Positions 23,639 to 31,777 of a DNA stretch of 35,718 bases are shown here, piece by piece. This DNA is from Nitrospirota bacterium (GTDB lineage: Bacteria > Nitrospirota > Thermodesulfovibrionia > Thermodesulfovibrionales > UBA6898), in the NCBI GenBank assembly GCA_021813425.1, contig JAKAKQ010000363.1, positions 1 to 35,718 of the forward strand, written 5' to 3'. The notes beneath the pieces were generated by a model. That model did no database searches, was not told where the DNA came from, and worked only from the letters and a program-made list of their open reading frames with translations. Position numbers and translations under genes: made by a program. The first letter of the stretch is position 1; each line of letters opens with the position of its first letter.

Positions 23639-24535
23639 ATGAAGACTGCAGGTATCTTCCCGGGACAGGGCTCGGAATATCCGGGAATGCTCGAATGTAT
23701 AAGAGGATACGAGCTGACAAAATATGTTTTTGGCCGGATCGACGGGATCAGCGGAAAGGACATTTTCAGGATCACGATTGAAGGCCCGGAGGAAAAACTG
23801 AGAGAACCTCTTATTGCCCAGCTTTCCGTATTCGGCACGAGCGTTTGCTACTGGCATCTTCTGAACAATCAGATGGATTTCTACGGCCTTGCAGGACACA
23901 GCCTTGGTTTCTATTCTGCATTATATGCAGCAGGCTCCATTGCACTCGATGATTGCATAAGGATAATAATAAAAGTCCAGGAAGCCATCGACAGCATAAT
24001 GGAAAACAGATCAGGCATGATGGCATCGATTACCGGGCTGAAAACAGAAGAGATGAAAAGCCTCTGCAGTGATACAGCCGGAGTATTTTTTTCGAATATA
24101 AACTCTGCATCCCAGATCGTCATTTCAGGCAGCGCATCCGGGGTAAAGGATGCCTGCGAGAGGGCCCTGCAGAAAGGCGCTTTGTCTGTAAAAGAGCTTC
24201 CGATACCCTATCCCCTCCACAGCCCGATGATGGACGGAATCGAGGGAATTCTGAGACCGTTTATAAACCAGATAGAGATAAAAAAACCGTCAATCCCTGT
24301 TATAAGCCATCTTGACAATACTATTCTCGATCAAAAAGGCATTTCGGAAGTTCTTTGCATTCAGCTTTCAAAAAAGATCATGTGGAGGGATACGATAAAG
24401 TGCTTTGCGAGCACGGGAATAAACAGATTTGTCGAGGTCGGTCCGTCTGACGTGCTGTCGAAACTGGTCAGATGGATCGAAAGGGATGCTGAATCCCTGA
24501 GGGCTGAAGAGGTGCTGGATTGTCAGGGTGCGTAG
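23639..24535 (+). CDS. FabD-like acyl-carrier-protein acyltransferase
   Basis: A 298-residue FabD-fold acyltransferase that should load an acyl unit onto ACP. Visible motifs: GQGSEYPGM (oxyanion region), GHSLGFYSAL with nucleophile Ser88, and PYPLHSPMM with His194. The malonyl-carboxylate-binding arginine (R117 of E. coli FabD) aligns without gaps to Val113, and the usual E after GHSLG is F. Malonyl specificity is therefore doubtful, and the enzyme may take another acyl group or act poorly. Start at ATG 23639 is fixed by GGAGG six bases upstream. First gene of a six-gene overlapping operon. Confidence 0.85.
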   Translation: MKTAGIFPGQGSEYPGMLECIRGYELTKYVFGRIDGISGKDIFRITIEGPEEKLREPLIAQLSVFGTSVCYWHLLNNQMDFYGLAGHSLGFYSALYAAGSIALDDCIRIIIKVQEAIDSIMENRSGMMASITGLKTEEMKSLCSDTAGVFFSNINSASQIVISGSASGVKDACERALQKGALSVKELPIPYPLHSPMMDGIEGILRPFINQIEIKKPSIPVISHLDNTILDQKGISEVLCIQLSKKIMWRDTIKCFASTGINRFVEVGPSDVLSKLVRWIERDAESLRAEEVLDCQGA

Positions 24536-25254
24536 CAATAGTCACAGGCGGTACTAAAGGCATAGGTAAGGCAATATCCCGTTCGTTCATAAAAAAGGGA
24601 ATAAAGGTATTCATGGTCTTCTCCTCTGATGAAAAGGCAGCCGAATCCGCCATGACCGAACTGAACAGCATCGATAACATTGCGGATGTAATAAAGGCAG
24701 ACGTCTCTGACCGGAATCAGGTGAATGCCGTGATCGAAAGTGTTGTAAACAAGACCGGAAGGCTCGATATCCTTGTCAATAATGCAGGGATAATCAGGGA
24801 CGGGCTGCTAATGCTTATGCCTGATATCAACTGGCACAGGGTCATGGATGTAAACCTTAATGGAGTTTATTACTGTTCAAAGGCCGTTCTAAGGCCGATG
24901 ATAGGGAACCGGTGGGGAAGGATCATCAATATCATTTCACCGAGTGCACTGCTTGGCAGGGCGGGACAGACAAACTATTCAGCATCGAAGGGAGGCGTCC
25001 TGAGTTTCACCAGATCGCTTGCAAGGGAGGTTGCACGGTTCGGCATAACAGTCAATGCTGTTTCTCCCGGCGTGATAGAAACGGAACTCACCGGTTATAT
25101 GGATGAAAAGGTCAGGGGTGAATTTCTCTCGATGATCCCTGTCGGCAGGTTTGGGACGCCTGAGGAAGTATCCAATGCTGTCTCGTTCCTTGCCTCTGAG
25201 GAGGCAGGTTATATTACGGGAGAATATATATCCGTAGACGGAGGGCTTACATAG
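24520..25254 (+). CDS. 3-oxoacyl-ACP reductase (FabG-like ketoreductase)
   Basis: A 244-residue short-chain dehydrogenase that reduces 3-ketoacyl-ACP to 3-hydroxyacyl-ACP with NADPH. Cofactor motif TGGTKGIG near the N-terminus, VNNAG (about 86-90), and the catalytic set S140, Y153, K157 (GQTNYSASKGG). It ends with the family's YITGEYISVDGG. TTG start at 24520, five bases after AAGAGGTG, overlapping fabD by 16 bases. It supplies the KR step for the KS/CLF pair. Confidence 0.92.
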   Translation: MSGCVAIVTGGTKGIGKAISRSFIKKGIKVFMVFSSDEKAAESAMTELNSIDNIADVIKADVSDRNQVNAVIESVVNKTGRLDILVNNAGIIRDGLLMLMPDINWHRVMDVNLNGVYYCSKAVLRPMIGNRWGRIINIISPSALLGRAGQTNYSASKGGVLSFTRSLAREVARFGITVNAVSPGVIETELTGYMDEKVRGEFLSMIPVGRFGTPEEVSNAVSFLASEEAGYITGEYISVDGGLT

Positions 25255-25514
25255 TGGAAAAAGAAAACCTGGTTGAAGAACTGAAGGCGCTCATTGTAAA
25301 GAACCTGAAACTTGAGGATGTCCTGCCCGGGGACATAGACCCGGCTGCCCCCCTTTTTGGAAGCGGCCTCGGTCTTGACTCAATCGATGCCCTTGAACTG
25401 GTTGTGGGACTTGAAAAGACTTACGGCATAAGGATTCCTGATGAAGACGTCGGCAAGGAGGCATTCGCATCTGTAAACGCCCTTACTGATTATATTCTCA
25501 GGAACAAAAAATAA
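25254..25514 (+). CDS. Acyl carrier protein
   Basis: An 86-residue acidic carrier protein. The phosphopantetheine site is Ser43 in GLGLDSIDALELV; DSI replaces the commoner DSL of housekeeping AcpP, as often seen in secondary-metabolite ACPs. Helix pattern EELKALIVKNLKLED...LEKTYGIRIPDEDV fits ACP. GTG start shares a base with the fabG stop (TAGTG), with GGAGGG eight bases upstream. It is the only carrier protein in the window, so it should hold the chain for both condensation and tailoring. Confidence 0.93.
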   Translation: MEKENLVEELKALIVKNLKLEDVLPGDIDPAAPLFGSGLGLDSIDALELVVGLEKTYGIRIPDEDVGKEAFASVNALTDYILRNKK

Positions 25515-25520
25515 CAGACC

Positions 25521-25910
25521 ATGAAACCCTTTGAGCATCTTCCTCACAGGTATCCTTTTATAATGATCGACACAGCAGAGATTATCGAGGAAGGCAGACA
25601 CGCAAAGGGAACAAAACAGATAACCGTCAACGACAGGATCGTGCTTCCTGACGGTAAAATGCCGGACGTATATATAATCGAGGCGATGGCCCAAATTTCC
25701 GGCATAGCAAGCGGAAAAAAGGGAGGCTCTGTATTTGCCGCAATAAATAACTTAACGTTCAGTGGAACAGCGAATGCAGGTGATATACTCGATGTCGAGA
25801 GCATACTTGAAAGGAATATCGGCAGCCTTTATATCTTCAGCTGCAAGGCGTCTGTTGCAGCCGGAACAATTGCAGAAGGGGAGATAATACTTCACTTTAA
25901 TGCAGAATAA
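25521..25910 (+). CDS. FabZ/ApeP-like 3-hydroxyacyl-ACP dehydratase
   Basis: A 129-residue hot-dog-fold protein. The catalytic pair is seen as His9 in LPHRYPFIMID and Glu54 in YIIEAMAQISG. The HFPG-x-P-x-MPG stretch of housekeeping FabZ is missing, replaced by a shorter VNDRIVLPDGKMPDV, which fits the divergent dehydratases of polyene clusters. It would form trans-2 double bonds. It lies six bases after the ACP gene and overlaps the exporter gene by 11 bases. Confidence 0.85.
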   Translation: MKPFEHLPHRYPFIMIDTAEIIEEGRHAKGTKQITVNDRIVLPDGKMPDVYIIEAMAQISGIASGKKGGSVFAAINNLTFSGTANAGDILDVESILERNIGSLYIFSCKASVAAGTIAEGEIILHFNAE

Positions 25911-28263
25911 GCTTCCGCGCATAAGGACCTTTACAAAAAGACATCCCCTCCTGACTATAGCCTTATCTGCATTCATCATTCTTGCCTCGATAATGATCAT
26001 CTTAAGGACAAAGTTTGACACTGACATAACCCGTCTTATACCGCTCCATGCTGAAAAGACCTCCCTCTATTTCAGCATAATGGAAAACTTCGGAGGGATC
26101 GAAAAGGCCTACATCATATATTCTTCTGACCATATTATGGACCATATTACGGTCATCGATAAAATCGGCAGTGAGATATCCGCATCAGGGCTTGTAAACA
26201 ATGTTCAATGGAAGATCTCAGATGAGGCAAAGGCTTTCCTGAAAGATGTCTATTCAAAAAAGGCGCCCCTTCTTCTTTCAGAAAAGGAGATGCAGGACTT
26301 TTTCGACAGGCTTTCCCCTGAAGGCATGTCGAGGGAGTTAAACAGGACAAAACAGAGACTCGCCCTGCCGGGAAGTCCGGAAATCCTTGCACGGATAGAT
26401 CCCCTGAACTTTTCGGCTATCTTCTCTTCACACATGAAGCTCTCTGACGTATCCTTTGACCTTGGAACAGGTTATTTTTTATCACCTGACAGGAAAAAGA
26501 TCATAATGATACTCACGCCTAAAGGTTCCCCGCGAGATATTACGTTTTCCGGAAAGTTCATCAATAATATAGAAAACATACTCCGGAAATACAGGAGCGA
26601 CAGGCTCAGGGCTGAAGTAACGGGAAGCCACGCCATCACCCTCCATGAGGCATCTGCAATGAAGAAAGAAATCGTTAACAATGTCCTCATGTCTTTTATA
26701 AGCGTCGTGCTGATATTCCTTATCTTCTTCAGATCATTAAGAGGCCTGCTATACGTCATGCTGCCTGTTATATTCTCGATAATCGCTACAATGGGGATAA
26801 TACTGATCTTTACAGGCTCGCTCTCTGAGGTCACAGGCGCATTTGCCGGTCTTATTGTTGGCCTGGGGATAGACCTCGGCATCGTTCTGTATGTTCGACA
26901 TCTTATAAATTCGGAAAACTTTACAGACCAGACCGAATGCATGGATAAAAGCATATCAGGAGTCTACAGGGGAATAACAACAGGGGTAGTGACAACGGCC
27001 CTGACCTTTTTCCCCATGATATTTTCATCATTCAGGGGGGTAGGGGAACTCGGACTACTTACAGGCACAGGCATGCTCATATGCTGGGCATTCCTCTTCG
27101 GGCTGGTTTCGCTCGTGATTAAACCATCCTCAGGGAAGTTTATCGGGATAAAAATGTTACGGGAAATTTCGATGTTCGCATATGCAAAACCATCTGTGAT
27201 TATTTTCCTGACGGCTGTTTTAACTCTTCTGTTTGCATTTTTTATCCCCGCTATTCACGTCACAGGAGATATAACAAAACTCGGCACAGACAATAATCGC
27301 GCGAGAAAGGCCCTCGAAGAACTCAAGGAGGTTTATATAAAAGACTACGGCGTCTTTATAACTGATAGTGCAGACTCTTCTGAATCGGCGCTGGCCAGGA
27401 GTCTTGAGATAAAAGAGTCTGTTTCAGGTGAATTAGATAACATATCAACAGCAGGTGACATTCTTCCACCGACCGAAAGACAGGAGAAAAATCTCAGGAT
27501 GCTGGCCTCTTTGGACTCCCGAAGGATCCTGAAGGACTTTAACAAAAAAGCCCTGGATGCCGGGTTCAATCCGTCAGCCTTCGAGCATTTCTCTCACATC
27601 TTGAAAGAGATGCTCGAAAACAGGGAGCCGCTGACGCTTAAAGACCTCGGGCCTGTTCAGGAGGCTGTCAACAGGCTTTTGATAAAAGAGGACAACGGAT
27701 GGAGGATAATAGTGACAGGCAATCTGAAAGAAAATGCCTCTTTGAATTCCCTGAATCGCCTGAAATATACCGGACCTTCCTTTATAAAACAGGAACTCCT
27801 TGATATCCTGAGGAAGGATGCCATCCTCATCAGCATAATCGGGCTCATTCTTGTTAATATCATCCTCTATATCGATTTTAAAAACTTTTTTTATGTCTTT
27901 CTCTGCCAGATACCCGTATTTATCAGCATAATATGGGTCCTCGGAATCATGGGTCTTTCAGGAATAAGCCTTAATTTCATGAACGCGGTCGTATTTGTGA
28001 TGCTGATCGGGATAGGGACCGACTACACCGTACACCTTCTGCACCGCTATCTTTCGGACAGGGACATCGGCGCCACTTTCCTTCAGACAGGGAAGGCTGT
28101 TCTGGTCGCCGGGCTGACCACAATTGCAGGGTTCGGCTCAATAGGTTTTTCATCTTACAGGGGGCTTGCCACAATGGGGCAGGTTGCAGTGATGGGGACT
28201 GCATTCTGTGTTATTCTGTCATTATGCCTTATACCGTCATTGTTGAGGTTGTATGAGAAATAA
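25900..28263 (+). CDS. MMPL/RND-family lipid exporter
   Basis: A 787-residue inner-membrane transporter with two repeats, each one membrane helix, a large outside loop and five helices. TM1 is at about 16-36, loop to about 260, TM2-6 to about 410 (VTGAFAGLIVGLGIDLGIVLYVRHL is the proton-path helix), TM7 at about 425-450, second loop to about 640, TM8-12 to the end (FVMLIGIGTDYTVHLLHRYL). Aspartates in GLGIDLG and GIGTDYT are the usual proton relay. MMPL proteins export lipids; in aryl-polyene clusters a similar gene is constant. It overlaps both neighbours by 11 bases. Confidence 0.9.
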   Translation: MQNKLPRIRTFTKRHPLLTIALSAFIILASIMIILRTKFDTDITRLIPLHAEKTSLYFSIMENFGGIEKAYIIYSSDHIMDHITVIDKIGSEISASGLVNNVQWKISDEAKAFLKDVYSKKAPLLLSEKEMQDFFDRLSPEGMSRELNRTKQRLALPGSPEILARIDPLNFSAIFSSHMKLSDVSFDLGTGYFLSPDRKKIIMILTPKGSPRDITFSGKFINNIENILRKYRSDRLRAEVTGSHAITLHEASAMKKEIVNNVLMSFISVVLIFLIFFRSLRGLLYVMLPVIFSIIATMGIILIFTGSLSEVTGAFAGLIVGLGIDLGIVLYVRHLINSENFTDQTECMDKSISGVYRGITTGVVTTALTFFPMIFSSFRGVGELGLLTGTGMLICWAFLFGLVSLVIKPSSGKFIGIKMLREISMFAYAKPSVIIFLTAVLTLLFAFFIPAIHVTGDITKLGTDNNRARKALEELKEVYIKDYGVFITDSADSSESALARSLEIKESVSGELDNISTAGDILPPTERQEKNLRMLASLDSRRILKDFNKKALDAGFNPSAFEHFSHILKEMLENREPLTLKDLGPVQEAVNRLLIKEDNGWRIIVTGNLKENASLNSLNRLKYTGPSFIKQELLDILRKDAILISIIGLILVNIILYIDFKNFFYVFLCQIPVFISIIWVLGIMGLSGISLNFMNAVVFVMLIGIGTDYTVHLLHRYLSDRDIGATFLQTGKAVLVAGLTTIAGFGSIGFSSYRGLATMGQVAVMGTAFCVILSLCLIPSLLRLYEK

Positions 28264-28939
28264 GGTCTGCTGTCTTATTCCGGCATTTAATGAGGCCCGC
28301 ATGATCTCAAAGGTAGTGACCGGGGCTAAAAAATATATTGATAATATTATTGTTGTTGACGATGGCTCGGAAGACCCCACACATACATTGGCGCAGGGAG
28401 CAGGCGCATTCGTGATAAGACACAACCGAAACCTCGGCAAGGGGATGGCCTTGAGGACCGGGTTTTCATATGCGCTTCAGAACGGGTTTGATGCAGTAAT
28501 AACACTCGATGCAGACGGCCAGCATGACCCGGCAGAGATCGGGAATTTCCTGTCTGAACTAAACAGTAATCCGGGTGATATAATTATAGGCACAAGGTTC
28601 TGGAAAAAAACCCCGATACCGATGTACAGATACATACCGAACCGTATAGGGATTTTCTGCATATCAAAGGCGGCAGGCTGCAGGATTGATGATACTCAAT
28701 CCGGCTTCCGCCTCTATAAAAGAGAGGTGCTCAATAGTGTAAGACTTGAGACAGAAGGCTTTGAGACAGAGACAGAGATCCTGATAAAGGCAGGGAAGAT
28801 GGGGTTCAGGATATGCAGCCTTCCTGTATCAGCCGTTTATCATGATGATTACAAAACACATTTCAGGCCTGTGAGGGATTTTTACAGGATAAGCATACTT
28901 GTTTTAAAGCTGAGTTTTTTCAGGGGAAAAGATAATTAA
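28253..28939 (+). CDS. Family 2 glycosyltransferase (polyprenyl-phosphate type)
   Basis: A 228-residue GT2 enzyme. The nucleotide-binding strand CCLIPAFNEARMI, VVDDGS (D36-D37), the metal-binding DAD at 86-88 (TLDADGQHDP) and TQSGFRLYKR are as in DPM1/GtrB-like enzymes. No C-terminal membrane helices, so it is the short soluble or peripheral form. In this operon it probably adds a sugar to the lipid product or its carrier (inference). It overlaps the exporter gene by 11 bases and ends the operon. Confidence 0.88.
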   Translation: MRNKVCCLIPAFNEARMISKVVTGAKKYIDNIIVVDDGSEDPTHTLAQGAGAFVIRHNRNLGKGMALRTGFSYALQNGFDAVITLDADGQHDPAEIGNFLSELNSNPGDIIIGTRFWKKTPIPMYRYIPNRIGIFCISKAAGCRIDDTQSGFRLYKREVLNSVRLETEGFETETEILIKAGKMGFRICSLPVSAVYHDDYKTHFRPVRDFYRISILVLKLSFFRGKDN

Positions 28940-28995
28940 TTTCTACTTGAAACTTTACTCTTCTAATATTTAAAAGGAAATGCTAAGATTTTTCT

Positions 28996-29685
28996 ATGAA
29001 AGGCAGAATCAAGAAAAGGGCGCTTATCCGTAAAGATGTCATTATAAATGACATTATAAAGGGATGCGCCTTTGACGTCAGTCTTGATGGAATGTATATT
29101 CATACCCAGGAAACGTATTTTAAGGAAAATGAGCAGCTCACCCTTCGCTTTGATATCGACGGAAAAAATACTGATATAAAAGCTGCCGTGCGCCATTTAG
29201 AGCCTGGCTTTGGTATCGGCGTGAAGTTTTTAAATATGTCACCGGACATGCAGACCGACATAAAAAAATTTCTCATTTCGGCGTTGAATTCAACTGTTAA
29301 AACTACCCATAGAGTGGCGCTCCTTGTAATCAGCCAGGAGAAACCGAGGAGCGTTTACAAACTGAAGCTCCAGCAGGAAGGGCTGTGTGTGCTTGAAGCC
29401 TCAAACGGTAAGGAAGCTATCAAGTTCCTGAAGCTTTCGATACCGGATATTGTCATAATCGATATGCAGGTAGAAGGCATAAGTGCGGTCAAGATCATTC
29501 AGTTCATGCGAACACTGGAAGATATGGAGAATGTGCCTGTTATCGCCCTTTCCACACGATATCTCTCAGAGGAAGTGGATCAGACAGTCGCACTTGGAGT
29601 AAGCGAATATCTGGTCAAGGCAACCACAAGCCCCAATATTCTTTGCAATAAGGTTAATAAAATCCTGTCGGCAGGTTTAGAATAA
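28996..29685 (+). CDS. PilZ domain fused to degenerate receiver domain
   Basis: 229 residues. Residues 1-95 are a PilZ domain with R8-x3-R12 and D27-x-S29-x2-G32, the residues that bind cyclic di-GMP. Residues about 105-228 are a response-regulator receiver fold: phospho-acceptor-like D156 (IIDMQVEG) and K208 (EYLVKATT) are kept, but the acidic pair after the first strand is replaced (LLVISQEK, residues 112-115), so normal metal-dependent phosphorylation is doubtful. It may let cyclic di-GMP control the nearby lipid genes or proteins. No Shine-Dalgarno is evident; TAAGAT lies seven bases before the ATG. Confidence 0.82.
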   Translation: MKGRIKKRALIRKDVIINDIIKGCAFDVSLDGMYIHTQETYFKENEQLTLRFDIDGKNTDIKAAVRHLEPGFGIGVKFLNMSPDMQTDIKKFLISALNSTVKTTHRVALLVISQEKPRSVYKLKLQQEGLCVLEASNGKEAIKFLKLSIPDIVIIDMQVEGISAVKIIQFMRTLEDMENVPVIALSTRYLSEEVDQTVALGVSEYLVKATTSPNILCNKVNKILSAGLE

Positions 29686-29706
29686 CTATAGCTTCTTATT
29701 ACAAGT

Positions 29707-29769
29707 TTGACCTGTTATTCAGTCCTTTATATTTCTGAATCAAACCTCAACTCAGGAATCGTATATAAT
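29707..29769 (+). promoter_or_regulatory. Possible promoters of radical SAM enzyme 4
   Basis: Two signals: TTGACC (29707-29712) with TATATT 15 bases on, and a perfect TATAAT at 29764-29769 only five bases before the ATG at 29775. The second would give a nearly leaderless message; no ribosome site is visible before the ATG. Confidence 0.3.
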
Positions 29770-29774
29770 AAACA

Positions 29775-31052
29775 ATGCGTCTTTATATTATTTCTCCGTG
29801 CCGCGCTGAGGATATCTGGAGGAAAAGCCGCGCAACCTTTGTGCTCCCCCAGATGTCCCTTGCGATAATCGCAGCGCTTACGCCGCCGGATATCGAAATA
29901 AAGGTGACCGATGAATTAGTTGACGACATAGATTTCGATTACCCCGCAGACCTCGTTGCGATTTCATCCAATTCGACGAATGCACCGAGGGCATATGCCG
30001 TTGCAAAGACCTTCAGGGAAAGAGGCGCAAAGGTGATCATGGGCGGGATACACCCCTCTGTAATGCCTGATGAGGCCCTGCAGCATTCCGATTCGGTATT
30101 TATAGGAGAGGCAGAAGGCACATGGGAGAAGGTGATCGATGATTTTATTACAGGGAAATTACAGGATGTCTATCGTTGTGAGGGATATCCTGACCCCTCG
30201 AAAATCCCTTCGGGCAGATGGGACATGCTGAATACGGGAAGGTATTATGTGCCGCGCACATTTCAGACCTCAAGGGGTTGTCCGCATGGATGCAGCTTCT
30301 GTTCATCAACCCAGTTCTTCGGTATAAAGCACCGCTGCCGTCCTGTCGGACATGTGATACGGGAACTGTCTGAATACAAAGGCAGGCTTATAGTTTTTGT
30401 TGATGACAACATAACAGGGAACCATGCATATGCAAAAGAGCTCTTCACGGCTATTAAAAAGATAAAGAAAAGGTGGGTGGCGCAATCCTCCATCGAGATC
30501 GCAAAAGACAATGAACTGCTCCGGTTTGCCGCTGAGAGCGGTTGTGCAGGCATTCTTATCGGTTTTGAGAGCATAGACTCAAGTAATGCCCGCGATGTCA
30601 GGAAACTCAGAGAGGCAGAAGTATATGCCGACCATATAAAGGAGATCAAATCACACGGCATCGGAGTGCACGGATCATTCATATTCGGTTTTGACAATGA
30701 CCCACCCGATATATTCGAAAACACCCTTGACTTTGTTATGAGAAACCGGCTCGAAGTCGCAAACTACTGCAAACTGACGCCGTTCCCGGGTACAAGGCTT
30801 TTCAGCGATATGCTTTCACAAGGCAGGATACTCCATCAGAACTGGGAGAGGTATGATAGGTACAATATAGTTTTTAAGCCAAAGAACATATCAGTGGAGG
30901 AGTTATATGAGAAGACCCTTAATGTGTATGAAAAAACCTATACGCTCGGTTCCATATTAAAACGAATGCCAGGGCAGATAAAGAATATCCCTCCATATTT
31001 CGCCATGAATCTGAGCTACCGGTTGGGATCAAAACGCTTGAGGATTTCCTGA
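29775..31052 (+). CDS. Cobalamin-binding radical SAM enzyme 4
   Basis: A 425-residue paralogue of enzyme 1: cobalamin domain with QMSLAIIAALTPPDIEIKVTDE and VIMGGIHPSVMPDEAL, cluster motif CPHGCSFC (C169, C173, C176), VDDNITGN and GSFIFGFD in the barrel, LTPFPGTRLF near the end. The order and spacing of these blocks match the enzymes at 7152 and 33098, so the three arose by duplication. It stands alone after the PilZ gene. The last 37 bases overlap the end of the lipoprotein gene on the other strand. Substrate unknown. Confidence 0.87.
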   Translation: MRLYIISPCRAEDIWRKSRATFVLPQMSLAIIAALTPPDIEIKVTDELVDDIDFDYPADLVAISSNSTNAPRAYAVAKTFRERGAKVIMGGIHPSVMPDEALQHSDSVFIGEAEGTWEKVIDDFITGKLQDVYRCEGYPDPSKIPSGRWDMLNTGRYYVPRTFQTSRGCPHGCSFCSSTQFFGIKHRCRPVGHVIRELSEYKGRLIVFVDDNITGNHAYAKELFTAIKKIKKRWVAQSSIEIAKDNELLRFAAESGCAGILIGFESIDSSNARDVRKLREAEVYADHIKEIKSHGIGVHGSFIFGFDNDPPDIFENTLDFVMRNRLEVANYCKLTPFPGTRLFSDMLSQGRILHQNWERYDRYNIVFKPKNISVEELYEKTLNVYEKTYTLGSILKRMPGQIKNIPPYFAMNLSYRLGSKRLRIS

Positions 31053-31777
31053 AAAGGCCTGACTTTCTTGTCTGCGTGGTCAATAGTCACAAAGTAATCA
31101 TCAGAAATATCAGTATCAAATTCCGGCTCCCGCAACAAAAAATCCATTGCCATGCCGTTATGGAATAAAACTCTTATCCGTTCGGGGATCCTGCCGTTGA
31201 AACCGGTGAAATCTATTTTTATAAAGTCCATCCCATCCTTGTAAAAAATAACAGACCGGTTAATCAGATACGTCCGGTCGAAAATATATTTTGTTGCAAG
31301 CTCAGGCTCGCTGTTCTCGTATCTGTACGCATAAAGCAGAAACGCATCTTCATCCTCGTCCATGCTGTACCTGAATCCGCTGTCAAGCAGAGCATTGAAT
31401 GAAACTTCCGGAGACTTCCATTCATAGAGGGTATCCCTATGAGGTATATACATCTGGATAAGGTCTTTTGACACAAGGAGGTCCATTGCAGTAAGGCCGA
31501 ACGGACCGAAAAGACTCGTCCGCATGTACCCTGGCGACTTGTATCCAAAAACCCCGCTGAAACTGCCAGCAGGTTCACCGCGTTTATAAACAGTGACCTC
31601 CGATAGTGCTTTAATGCTTTTGACGTTTCTGAAGACTATTGACTGTCTCAGCGCTTCTACCGTCACAGGCCCTGAATAAGGCACTATTTCGGTCCTCTTT
31701 ATCTCCTCCTTTTTTACGCAGGAAAAGATGAGACAACAGAACAGTATCAGGCTGACCTTATTTGCAATATTTCTCAT
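31016..31777 (-). CDS. LolB/DUF4292-like outer-membrane lipoprotein
   Basis: About 253 residues from the ATG at 31777. The N-terminus is a lipoprotein signal: basic start, hydrophobic VSLILFCCLIFS and lipobox Cys20. The mature part (ALRQSIVFRNVKSIKALSEVTVYKRGEPAGSFSGVFGYKSPGYMRTSLFGPFGLTAMDLLVS) is a LolA/LolB-type half-barrel as in DUF4292. With LolA at 4006 it offers a periplasmic carrier and an outer-membrane receiver for the same lipid (inference). It overlaps the preceding radical SAM gene by 20 bases and is last in the minus-strand operon. Confidence 0.72.
   Translation of the reverse strand: MRNIANKVSLILFCCLIFSCVKKEEIKRTEIVPYSGPVTVEALRQSIVFRNVKSIKALSEVTVYKRGEPAGSFSGVFGYKSPGYMRTSLFGPFGLTAMDLLVSKDLIQMYIPHRDTLYEWKSPEVSFNALLDSGFRYSMDEDEDAFLLYAYRYENSEPELATKYIFDRTYLINRSVIFYKDGMDFIKIDFTGFNGRIPERIRVLFHNGMAMDFLLREPEFDTDISDDYFVTIDHADKKVRPFQEILKRFDPNR

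Noticed and set aside
29764-29775. Leaderless transcript for radical SAM 4
   Set aside because: TATAAT sits right before the ATG, but a second promoter-like pair further upstream exists and leaderless use cannot be shown from sequence alone.
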